Shown here one piece after another: positions 44,238 through 53,700 of a stretch of 64,000 nt of DNA. Under the pieces are notes generated by a model, which saw only the letters and a list, made by a program, of their open reading frames with translations, had not been told where the DNA came from and did not search any database. The stretch spans positions 91,337 to 155,336 of the forward strand of contig CBFHNF010000004.1 of assembly GCA_965657135.1 (NCBI GenBank), written 5' to 3'. How positions within the stretch are numbered: the first letter of the stretch is position 1; every line of letters begins with the position of its first letter. Source of the stretch: HIMB11 sp965657135 (GTDB taxonomy: Bacteria > Pseudomonadota > Alphaproteobacteria > Rhodobacterales > Rhodobacteraceae). Both the position numbers and the translations under genes were made by a program.

Positions 44238-44486
44238 TTAGCCACCTGTCATTGGCGGAAAAAATGCGACCTCTTTTGCGTTTTCAATGGAACTATCCAA
44301 ATCAACTAAATCTTGATCAACAGCAACGCGGATCGCGCTAATATCAGAAAATGCAACTGCGTAGCGGTCTTCTTTCAATATTAATTCTTCGATTAATTCG
44401 CGCACTGTTCTTGCCCCCGTTTCAAAGGCTTCACGGGGCTCACCGATGCGTTCGCGGACCCATGCAAAGTAAACAAGTTCGATCAT
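44238..44486 (-). CDS. moaD: Molybdopterin synthase sulfur carrier subunit
   Basis: 82 residues, a ubiquitin-like fold ending in MTGG; the terminal GG is adenylated and thiocarboxylated. It overlaps the pgsA stop by four bases and is followed at once by moaE, so pgsA-moaD-moaE is one operon, a common arrangement in Rhodobacterales. Confidence 0.94.
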   Translation of the reverse strand: MIELVYFAWVRERIGEPREAFETGARTVRELIEELILKEDRYAVAFSDISAIRVAVDQDLVDLDSSIENAKEVAFFPPMTGG

Positions 44487-45148
44487 GTTTCATCCTTTAA
44501 ATGCGGTAGCGATTTATTGAAATAATCAATGCCCGTGATCAAAGTTAACCCAGCCGCAATCCAAAGCAGGCACAGACCTATTTGGCCCGACCAATACATC
44601 GCTTCAAGTTTCCATACCAACCCCAGTTCGTCTTGGATCGAACCAGAAATAATTTCTAACACTATTTCATCATCCATTCCAAATGTGGACATCCCAGCAT
44701 AGTGTTCAAACACGCCCTGTGAAAATAATGTGGCGATTGCGATCATCTGCGCGGTTGTTTTTAATTTAGCAAGCTTTGTGACTTTAAGGGTGCCTGCAGT
44801 ATCGCCTAAAAATTCGCGCAGTCCTGAAACAAACACCTCGCGAAACAAGATAACAGTTACTGGCAAAATAAGCCAAGGTGACATGGAAGAATAACCGACA
44901 ATTATCATAAGGGCGATCACGACCATTGCCTTGTCTGCGATTGGATCAAGCATTGCACCAAATTTACTTTCTTGGCCCCACGCGCGAGCAAGATAGCCAT
45001 CAAACCAATCTGTCAACGCAGCAAAAATAAAGAGAACAAGTGCAAACCAATCTGCATAGGGGCGTGTAAAATACAAAAACATAAGCGCCACTGCTGGGGC
45101 GGCCAGTAGGCGAAGAATGGTTAAAATATTAGGCAATGTCCAAGTCAT
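44483..45148 (-). CDS. pgsA: CDP-diacylglycerol-glycerol-3-phosphate phosphatidyltransferase
   Basis: 221 residues with several membrane helices. The CDP-alcohol phosphotransferase motif is complete: it begins DWFDGYLARAWG and continues with KFGAMLDPIADK, giving D, DG, AR, G, D and D in the right spacing. It makes phosphatidylglycerol phosphate. It heads the pgsA-moaD-moaE operon and is divergent from the copper ATPase gene. Confidence 0.94.
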   Translation of the reverse strand: MTWTLPNILTILRLLAAPAVALMFLYFTRPYADWFALVLFIFAALTDWFDGYLARAWGQESKFGAMLDPIADKAMVVIALMIIVGYSSMSPWLILPVTVILFREVFVSGLREFLGDTAGTLKVTKLAKLKTTAQMIAIATLFSQGVFEHYAGMSTFGMDDEIVLEIISGSIQDELGLVWKLEAMYWSGQIGLCLLWIAAGLTLITGIDYFNKSLPHLKDET

Positions 45149-45254
45149 ATTGTTTCATAGCTAATTTGTTATGATAGGAAAAGCGGTTGCGATGTTCTTG
45201 GCTCTATTAATTTTGAAATAAATTGACTAACTATTGGATATTCAAGGAAACCGA

Positions 45255-47624
45255 ATGAATTCGTTCAATATATCAATACAGAATATGACCTGTGCAGGGT
45301 GCGCGGGACGTGCGGAACGGGCGTTAAATAGTCTTTCTAATACCCAGGCTGTGGTCAATCTTGCGACACATTCGGCGCAGGTAAAAACCCTCAGTGCGCC
45401 TAGGGATTTTCAAACTGTATTACGCGCGGCTGGCTATCCAGCAAAAACGGAGAAAATCACCATCCATATCAGTGACATTCAAGCAGGTCCAAGTGCGGAA
45501 GCCTTAGAGTGTGAAATTTTGGACCATCCCGCGGTTACTGCTGCCCGAATTAATCTTGTTGGACAGAATATTTGGATTGAATTTGTTTCTGGAACAGCAA
45601 CGCCGGAAACATTTGTGCAAATCGTTAGTAAGTCAGGGTTTCAAGGGCGCTTGGAAACGTTGGATCATCCGCAACCCGCAGAAAATTTTGATTTGCGGCG
45701 TGCAATTGTGGCAGCTGTGCTTACTTTGCCTGTGTTCATCGTAGAAATGGGTGGACACTTGTTCACACCAATTCATGAATTCATTCATCATTCACTGGGT
45801 GTGGAATTTTGGCGATTCACTTCATTTTTATTGATTTCAGTTGTCATGGTTTGGCCTGGGCGCAAGTTTTATACGATTGGCTTGCGTGCCATAATCAGAG
45901 GTGCACCCGAAATGAATTCGTTGGTGGCACTTGGAACATTGGCGGCATGGGGATACTCAACATGCGTTGTTTTTTTGCCCCAGTTGCTGCCGGAAGATCA
46001 ACGGTTCCTCTATTTCGAAGCTGCTGGTGTGATCATAACATTGATTTTATTCGGTCGGTTTATGGAATCCCGTGCGAAAGGACGCGCCGGCGTCGCGATT
46101 GAGCGTTTGATTGGGCTGCAACCCAAAACTGCGTTGATCAGGACAGGTGATGCATTTTTGGAAACACCAATAGATCAAGTTTCAAAGGGAGCAATTGCAA
46201 GGGTTAATCCAGGCGAAAAAATCCCCGTTGATGGTATTGTTCTATCTGGTGAAAGTTATGTTGATCAGGCGATGATCACGGGCGAACCTATGCCAGTTGT
46301 CAGGACTATGGGTGATCGAGTCATTGCAGGGACTATGAACCAAGATGGGACACTAGACATCAAAACTACGGGCGTTGGTGCAACCGCTATGCTGGCCAGT
46401 ATTGTCCGTTTGGTACAGGATGTTCAGGCTACAAAATTACCAGTGCAAAAACATTTAGACCGGGTGATCCGTATTTTTGTGCCCGCAATTCTATTGATTG
46501 CAATCACGACATTTGCAGTTTGGAGTCTATTTGTTCCACCTGCAGGTATAAACCAAGCTATCATTGCCGCGGTGAGTGTTTTGATAATTGCCTGCCCCTG
46601 CGCGCTTGGTCTTGCGACGCCAACATCGATCTTAGTTGGGACAGGGCGTGCCGCTGATTTAGGGGTCTTGTTTCGTCGAGGAGAGGGTTTACAGCTTTTA
46701 TCCGGGATAAAGGCCATCGCGCTGGATAAAACAGGTACTCTCACAATTGGAAAGCCCAGTATAGAATGTGTTCAAGAAACAGTGGATCATACGGCTGAAA
46801 TTTTATCTCTTCAGTCCCGTAGCACGCATCCGATCGCTAAGGCGATGGAAAAAATGGTTCAGGATGCGAACGTCAAGCCGCTTGATGTGATTGGTTTTCG
46901 CGCAGAACGCGGGCGGGGTGTCATTGGGGTTATTGATAACGTGACCTGGCGCATTGGGTCCAAGGCCATGATGAATGATGCAGGGATTGACGCTCCTACG
47001 CCAAGTAATCATGAAAATGCATCACACATTTATGTGGCCCGCGCGGAACAGATTGTCGGAATTTATGCGGTGCGAGATGATATTCATCCCAAGGCCCATG
47101 ATTTGATTTCTGCGTTGAAACTGCTTGGTATTGTACCGGTTATGATAACTGGTGATCAAAATGGTCCTGCAAAATCTGTTGCTGAGGAATTGGGAATATC
47201 AATTTTCGATTCTCAAACTTTACCACAAGATAAGGCGCGGTTGGTAAGACAACTACAGGACATCTATGGAACAACTGCGTTTTTGGGCGATGGCATTAAT
47301 GATGCACCCGCGATGGCCCAAGCTGATGTTGGACTGGCGATTGGAACGGGCAGTGATATCGCAATCGAAAGTAGTGATGTTGTGCTGGTTAATGGGGATC
47401 CATCCAGTGTGTTAGTTGCGTATCGGTTGGCGTCGGCCACGATGACCAACATCAAACAGAATTTGATTTGGGCGTTTGGCTATAATACCCTTCTCATTCC
47501 TGTGGCAGCAGGTTTATTGGCGCCGTTTGGGTTTGGGATGCTTAACCCCATGCTGGCGGGTGCTGCGATGGCGATTTCATCTGTGTGTGTTGTATCCAAC
47601 GCACTTCGTTTGCGGTACGTTTAA
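45255..47624 (+). CDS. copA: Copper-translocating P1B-type ATPase
   Basis: 789 residues from ATG 45255 (AAGGAA just upstream); a TTG at 45234 is rejected. The first metal-binding domain has MTCAGCAGR (CxxC). A second heavy-metal-domain-like region (about 70-135) has lost the CxxC. Transmembrane CPC motif in IIACPCALGLATPTS, phosphorylation site DKTGTLT, HP motif in STHPIAKA, and GDGINDAPAMAQADVG. CPC with the usual conserved residues indicates Cu(I) export from the cytoplasm. No CueR-type box is obvious in the leader. Confidence 0.93.
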   Translation: MNSFNISIQNMTCAGCAGRAERALNSLSNTQAVVNLATHSAQVKTLSAPRDFQTVLRAAGYPAKTEKITIHISDIQAGPSAEALECEILDHPAVTAARINLVGQNIWIEFVSGTATPETFVQIVSKSGFQGRLETLDHPQPAENFDLRRAIVAAVLTLPVFIVEMGGHLFTPIHEFIHHSLGVEFWRFTSFLLISVVMVWPGRKFYTIGLRAIIRGAPEMNSLVALGTLAAWGYSTCVVFLPQLLPEDQRFLYFEAAGVIITLILFGRFMESRAKGRAGVAIERLIGLQPKTALIRTGDAFLETPIDQVSKGAIARVNPGEKIPVDGIVLSGESYVDQAMITGEPMPVVRTMGDRVIAGTMNQDGTLDIKTTGVGATAMLASIVRLVQDVQATKLPVQKHLDRVIRIFVPAILLIAITTFAVWSLFVPPAGINQAIIAAVSVLIIACPCALGLATPTSILVGTGRAADLGVLFRRGEGLQLLSGIKAIALDKTGTLTIGKPSIECVQETVDHTAEILSLQSRSTHPIAKAMEKMVQDANVKPLDVIGFRAERGRGVIGVIDNVTWRIGSKAMMNDAGIDAPTPSNHENASHIYVARAEQIVGIYAVRDDIHPKAHDLISALKLLGIVPVMITGDQNGPAKSVAEELGISIFDSQTLPQDKARLVRQLQDIYGTTAFLGDGINDAPAMAQADVGLAIGTGSDIAIESSDVVLVNGDPSSVLVAYRLASATMTNIKQNLIWAFGYNTLLIPVAAGLLAPFGFGMLNPMLAGAAMAISSVCVVSNALRLRYV

Positions 47625-47625
47625 T

Positions 47626-48066
47626 TTATGTCGACAGTAAATGCGCTGCGTGTCTTAGACCCAGCTCATAACCATGTGTTCCACATCCAACCACGATTCC
47701 ATCCGCGCGCTGCGAAACATAGGAGTGGTGGCGAAACCCTTCGCGTTTGTGAATGTTCGAAATATGAACTTCGATCACAGGGCCTTCAAAGGCATGAAGA
47801 GCGTCTAGAATACCAATTGATGTATGGCTGTAAGCTGCAGGGTTCATTACGATTGCATCAAATTCTTCACGCGCCTCTTGAATCCAAGTGATTAATTCGC
47901 CTTCGTAATTTGATTGCTTGCATGTCACTGACAAATCCATGTCTACGCCGTTTTTGATACAGGTCGCCTCAATATCAGATAGCGTTTCAAAACCGTAAAC
48001 TTCGGGTTGGCGTTTCCCCAACATATTTATGTTTGGACCATTCAGTACCAATACCTTGTGTGCCAT
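47626..48066 (-). CDS. aroQ: 3-dehydroquinate dehydratase, type II
   Basis: 146 residues. NGPNINMLGKRQPEVYG at the N-terminus, NPAAYSHTSIGILDAL and EVHISNIHKREGFRHHSY are the family's active-site blocks. It dehydrates 3-dehydroquinate in the shikimate pathway. It is convergent with copA with one base between stops. Confidence 0.96.
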   Translation of the reverse strand: MAHKVLVLNGPNINMLGKRQPEVYGFETLSDIEATCIKNGVDMDLSVTCKQSNYEGELITWIQEAREEFDAIVMNPAAYSHTSIGILDALHAFEGPVIEVHISNIHKREGFRHHSYVSQRADGIVVGCGTHGYELGLRHAAHLLST

Positions 48067-48111
48067 CCGCTCATTCCTTCGTTTAGCGTGTTAAATGCTA
48101 TATCATGTTGA

Positions 48112-48918
48112 TCATAGATAGGCCAACCCTAGTAATCCCAGCCCCAAGACAACCCGATATACCACATATGGGGTAAAGCTAATCGATTTTAACCATCGCA
48201 TCATCAATGCAAGTGCCAGCAATGCTGACACCGCCGAAAATGCAATTGCTAATAAAATTTGTCCAAGGGGAACGGATGATGTTTGCCCAATCACGTCCAA
48301 TGTTTCCATGCCGCCTGCAGCCAATATTGTTGGTATCGACATCAACATTGAAAGACGTGCAGCATCAATTCGTTTGTACCCCAGTAATCTAGCGCCCGTG
48401 ATTGTAATGCCAGAGCGTGATGTGCCGGGTATTAATGCCAATGCCTGCCAAAGCCCGAGTATAATGGCGTGTTTGAATGTCCATCCTTCAGCTTGGCGTA
48501 GCATCGGCATTCTAGTATCTGCCCACCACAACAGGATGCCAAACACGAGCATGGTCCAACCGATAATCGCGATACTGTCGCGCATGGCGTCTGATGCACC
48601 GCTTATCTTTAAAATCGCTCCAAATATTATTGCGGGAATCGTCGCTATGATGAGTGACAGTGCTAGATGCGCATCTCGCGTATGGAGTTGCCCCTGAAAT
48701 AGTCCAAAAAATCCAGAAAGTGCGTTTTTTACATCATTCCAAAAATACAGCACAACGGCGATTAATGTACCCAAGTGGACGGCGACATCTATAACTTGAC
48801 CTTGGTCGTGAAATCCAATCGCTTGCGGCAATAGGATTAAATGCGCACTAGATGAGATTGGCAAAAACTCTGTAATGCCTTGAATTATAGAAATAATTAT
48901 CAAATTAAATAGAGTCAT
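48112..48918 (-). CDS. uppP: Undecaprenyl-diphosphatase
   Basis: 268 residues, a multi-pass BacA/UppP protein. GITEFLPISSSAHLIL near residues 14-29 and PGTSRSG are the two catalytic motifs. It dephosphorylates undecaprenyl diphosphate to recycle the cell-wall lipid carrier. It is on the minus strand and upstream of aroQ. The 213-base spacer to gltD holds no gene that I can see. Confidence 0.95.
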   Translation of the reverse strand: MTLFNLIIISIIQGITEFLPISSSAHLILLPQAIGFHDQGQVIDVAVHLGTLIAVVLYFWNDVKNALSGFFGLFQGQLHTRDAHLALSLIIATIPAIIFGAILKISGASDAMRDSIAIIGWTMLVFGILLWWADTRMPMLRQAEGWTFKHAIILGLWQALALIPGTSRSGITITGARLLGYKRIDAARLSMLMSIPTILAAGGMETLDVIGQTSSVPLGQILLAIAFSAVSALLALALMMRWLKSISFTPYVVYRVVLGLGLLGLAYL

Positions 48919-49131
48919 GACCTGTCCAATCCTTCTTTAGAAACAGGATATACGGTAGAATGAAACAGATTGCATTTCCAAAAATAGGTCCGAATCGGAT
49001 ATATAATGCACCGTTTTGGATCGGCTTCCCATTTGGTGTAGTGTAATCTGAGTGTAAAAGGTCAGTATTAATGACTTTTATTGTAATTTCAGATAGTGTA
49101 AACGACCACAAAACTCAGTGAGGAGGCAATC

Positions 49132-50613
49132 ATGGCAAAACAGCCTATGTTGAAATTTGTGAAAATCGATCGCGAAATGCCACAAAAGCGTGCAGCAGAG
49201 ACGCGCAATAAAGATTTTAACGAAATTTATGCTGAGTTTGCCGCTGAAAAAGCCAAAGAACAGTCCAGTCGTTGTAGCCAATGTGGTGTGCCCTATTGTC
49301 AATCGCATTGCCCGCTACATAACAACATCCCTGATTGGCTGCGCATGACAGCCGAGGGCCGTCTACAAGAGGCCTATGAAACTTCACAAATGACTAACAC
49401 TTTCCCCGAGGTATGCGGTCGTATTTGCCCTCAAGACCGACTGTGTGAAGGCAACTGTGTGATTGAACAATCGGGCCATGAAACAGTGACCATTGGCGCG
49501 GTCGAGAAATACATCACCGAAGCCGCATGGAAAAATGGCTGGGTGAAGCCGATCACACCCATGACAGAACAAACAAGTGGTATTGGGATCATCGGCGCGG
49601 GTCCGGGTGGCATGGCTGCCGCTGACCGGTTGCGTCGTGCGGGCCATCAGGTCACCGTGTATGACCGCTACGATCGAATGGGTGGATTGCTGACCTATGG
49701 AATTCCATCATTTAAGTTAGAAAAATACGTCATTGAGCGTCGGACAAAACAGTTTGACGAAGGCGGCATTAACATGCAATTAAACACGAATGTGGGTGTA
49801 GACATTACATTTGAAGAGTTACGTGAAAAGCATGATGCAGTTTTAATTGCAACGGGTGTGTATAAACTACGCGAACTGGATGACAGCACCTATGGAAATG
49901 ACTTGACTGGTAACGTTCAGGCCCTTGGTTATCTAACTGCTTCAAACAAAGCGAATTTTGGCGATGATGTGCCTGATCACAAGAACGGGACACTGAATGC
50001 TGCTGGCAAGCGTGTAGTGGTTATCGGTGGGGGCGACACTGCAATGGATTGCGCGCGCACCGCACTTCGGCAGGGCGCACAAAAAGTTACGGTAATGTAT
50101 CGCCGTGACCGTGAAAACATGCCGGGTTCACAACGGGAAGTGCAAAATGCCGAGGAGGAAGGCGCAGTCTTTGAATGGCTATCTGCGCCACTTGGTTTTG
50201 TGTCAGACAACAATGTAACCGACTTTGAAAACCCTGGTCAGCAATCTGGCAAAGTGACAGGCGTTGTCGCGCAGCGTATGCGTTTGGGTGCCCCTGATGC
50301 GTCAGGGCGGCGCACTCCAGAAGTCATGCAGGGCAGCGAGTTTTTGATCGAGGCCGACATCGTCGTAAAGGCACTTGGTTTCACTCCAGAAGATTTGCCG
50401 ACACTTTGGGGACAACCAGAATTGCCCGTCAGCCGTTGGGGTACCATCAAAGCAGAGTTTGGCACAGGTCGCACGGAACTTGAGGGCGTCTATGCTGTTG
50501 GGGATATCGTTCGCGGTGCATCACTGGTTGTTTGGGCCATTCGTGATGGACGCGAGGCTGCAGACGCCATCATTGCTGATCTAAAAGCGAAGCAAACAAT
50601 CGCAGCTGAATAG
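49132..50613 (+). CDS. gltD: Glutamate synthase small subunit
   Basis: 493 residues. N-terminal Fe-S segment: CSQCGVPYCQSHCPLHNNIPDW, then CGRICPQDRLCEGNC. FAD site GIIGAGPGGMAAADRL and NADPH site VVVIGGGDTAMDCART follow. It passes electrons from NADPH to GltB. GAGGAGG just before the ATG is a near-perfect ribosome binding site. It comes before gltB, which is 92 bases downstream. Confidence 0.96.
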   Translation: MAKQPMLKFVKIDREMPQKRAAETRNKDFNEIYAEFAAEKAKEQSSRCSQCGVPYCQSHCPLHNNIPDWLRMTAEGRLQEAYETSQMTNTFPEVCGRICPQDRLCEGNCVIEQSGHETVTIGAVEKYITEAAWKNGWVKPITPMTEQTSGIGIIGAGPGGMAAADRLRRAGHQVTVYDRYDRMGGLLTYGIPSFKLEKYVIERRTKQFDEGGINMQLNTNVGVDITFEELREKHDAVLIATGVYKLRELDDSTYGNDLTGNVQALGYLTASNKANFGDDVPDHKNGTLNAAGKRVVVIGGGDTAMDCARTALRQGAQKVTVMYRRDRENMPGSQREVQNAEEEGAVFEWLSAPLGFVSDNNVTDFENPGQQSGKVTGVVAQRMRLGAPDASGRRTPEVMQGSEFLIEADIVVKALGFTPEDLPTLWGQPELPVSRWGTIKAEFGTGRTELEGVYAVGDIVRGASLVVWAIRDGREAADAIIADLKAKQTIAAE

Positions 50614-50625
50614 CACACTGTTTCA

Positions 50626-50654
50626 CGTCGGTATCGCGTCGGTGTGACGTCGGT
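50626..50654. repeat. Three helically phased CGTCGGT repeats between gltD and gltB
   Basis: CGTCGGT occurs at 50626, 50637 and 50648, a period of exactly 11 bases, that is about one helical turn. The spacer also carries the gltB ribosome binding site (GGGAG). It could be a site for a regulator of gltB, or chance. Confidence 0.45.
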
Positions 50655-50705
50655 GCAAACGTTAAAAATTACCTAATAGGGTGCCATGCACCTTGGGAGA
50701 GCGAA

Positions 50706-53700
50706 ATGACAAAATTTGACAAAAACTGGGTTGCCACAGAAGAAGCCAAGCGCCGATGGATGGCCGAAAATGGTCTGTATCGCGAAGAATACGAACACGC
50801 ATCATGTGGTGTTGGCTTGGTGGTCTCGATTGACGGTAAACCCAGCCGTAAGGTTGTTGAAAATGGCATCGCCGCGCTGAAGGCGGTTTGGCACCGTGGT
50901 GCGGTTGACGCAGATGGCAAAACGGGAGATGGCGCGGGTATCCATGTGCAAATTCCTGTGCCATTTTTCTATGATCAGGTGCGCCGCACAGGTCATGAAC
51001 CCCGCATGGGTGAATTGATTGCCGTTGGACAGGTGTTTTTACCTCGGACTGATTTTGGTGCACAGGAAACTTGCCGAACCATCGTCGAAAGTGAAATTTT
51101 GCGGATGGGATACTTCATCTATGGTTGGCGCCATGTTCCGGTCGAAGTGGATTGTCTTGGTGAAAAGGCGAATGCCACTCGTCCAGAAATCGAACAAATC
51201 CTGATTTCGAATAGCAAAGGTGTCGACGAAGAAACCTTTGAACGCGAATTGTACGTTATTCGTCGCCGCATCGAAAAGGCAGCTGCCGCTGCAGGTATCA
51301 ATGGTTTATATCTTGCGTCGCTTTCCTGTCGTTCGATTATTTATAAGGGTATGATGCTGGCAGAACAGGTCGCTGTATTTTATCCGGATCTGATGGATGT
51401 GCGTTTTGAATCAGCCTTCGCTCTATACCACCAACGCTATTCAACAAATACCTTCCCTCAGTGGTGGTTAGCCCAACCTTTCCGCATGCTTGCGCACAAC
51501 GGTGAAATTAACACGCTTAAGGGCAATGTTAACTGGATGAAAAGCCATGAAATCCGTATGGCGTCATCTGCGTTCGGTGATATGGCCGAAGACATCAAGC
51601 CGATTATTCCGGGTGGGTCATCTGATTCTGCTGCGTTGGATGCTGTGTTCGAAGTCCTAGTTCGCGCGGGTCGCGATGCGCCGATGGCAAAGACGATGCT
51701 GGTTCCAGAAAGCTGGTCAAAACAAGCCAAGGATCTGCCACAAGCGTGGCGAGATATGTATTCCTACTGCAACTCAGTCATGGAACCATGGGATGGTCCC
51801 GCGGCACTGGCTATGACGGATGGTCGTTGGGTCTGTGCTGGATTAGATCGGAACGGGTTGCGCCCTTTACGTTACGTGATCACGGGCGATGGGCTTCTGA
51901 TTGCTGGATCCGAGGTCGGCATGGTTCCTACAGACGAAGCAATTGTTCGTGAAAAAGGCGCGCTGGGCCCAGGTCAGCTTCTTGCTGTTGATATGGCAGA
52001 GGGCAAATTGTACCATGACATAGAAATTAAAAATAAACTTTCTGCGGCACAGCCATTTGGTGAATGGGTTTCAAAGATCAAGGATCTTGACGAAGCGTTG
52101 GCACAGGTCACTGAAAAGCAATTGTTCAGTGGAGAAGAGCTTCGCAAGCGTCAAATCGCGGCTGGATACAGCATCGAAGAGATTGAACAAATCCTTGCAC
52201 CTATGGCCGAGGATGGAAAAGAAACATTGGCCTCGATGGGTGACGACACACCGTCGGCAGTTTTGTCGAAAAAGTACCGCCCACTGAGCCATTATTTCCG
52301 CCAAAACTTTTCTCAGGTAACGAACCCACCGATTGATAGTTTGCGTGAATATCGCGTTATGTCACTGAAAACACGTTTTGGTAACTTAAAGAACGTGTTG
52401 GACGAAAGTAGCGCGCAAACAGAAATTTTGGTTTTGGATAGTCCGTTTGTTGGTAACGCCCAGTGGGACGTGCTGATGGAAAACTTCAGCTCTGAATTGG
52501 TGTCTATTGATTGTACATTCGATCCGAATGCGGGTGACAATGCCCTTCGTGATGCGCTGGAGCGTATTCGAAGCGAAGCAGAAGACGCTGTTCGCTCGGG
52601 TGCTGGGCATTTGGCTCTGACTGATATTGCATCAGGCCAAGGTAAAACCGCCATGCCAATGATTTTGGCAACATCTGCTGTACATTCGCACTTGACGCGT
52701 CGTGGTCTGCGTACATTCTGTTCGCTTAACGTGCGATCTGCAGAGTGTATTGATCCGCATTATTTTGCGGTGTTGATCGGATCAGGAGCAAGCGTTGTAA
52801 ACGCCTACTTGGCAGAAGATACCTTGGCGGATCGGATCGATCGCGGGTTGTTAAATGGACCACTTACTGAAGTCATGAGCCGCTACCGTGAAGCCATTGA
52901 CCAAGGTTTGCTGAAAATCATGGCCAAAATGGGTATTTCAGTTATTTCGTCTTATCGCGGTGGCCTGAACTTTGAGGCCGTTGGCCTGTCGCGTGCCATG
53001 TGCGCTGAATACTTCCCAGGTCTTATCAGTCGCATTTCTGGTATTGGGGTTTCAGGTATTCAGAAGAAGTCTGTCGAAATTCATAATGCAGGGTGGCAGA
53101 CAGACGGCATTTTGCCAATTGGCGGGTTTTATAAATCTCGCAAAACAGGCGAAACCCACGCCTGGGAAGCACAAACAATGCATATGATGCAGGCGGCGTG
53201 TAATCGTGCCAGCTATGATTTGTGGAAACAATATAGCCAACGCATGCAAGCAAATCCGCCAATTCATTTACGTGACTTGTTAGCGATCAAACCAATTGGC
53301 CCTGCGGTCCCATTGGAAGAGGTGGAAAGCATCACCTCGATCCGTAAGCGCTTTGTCACTCCTGGCATGTCACTTGGTGCGTTGTCACCCGAGGCGCACA
53401 AAACCCTAAACGTTGCGATGAACCGCATTGGTGCAAAATCTGACAGTGGGGAAGGCGGAGAAGATCCGGCACACTTCCACCCAGAACCAAATGGGGACAA
53501 CCCCTCTGCTAAGATCAAGCAAGTTGCTTCTGGTCGTTTTGGTGTAACGGCTGAGTATCTAAACCAATGTGAAGAGCTGGAAATCAAGGTCGCACAGGGC
53601 GCTAAGCCGGGTGAAGGCGGTCAGCTGCCCGGGATGAAGGTAACTGATTTAATCGCGCGATTGCGTCACTCGACCAAGGGCGTGACTTTGATTTCGCCTC

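Noticed and set aside
45149..45254. Search for a CueR-type operator before copA
   Set aside because: A TTGACT hexamer is present, but no symmetric CueR dyad was convincing.
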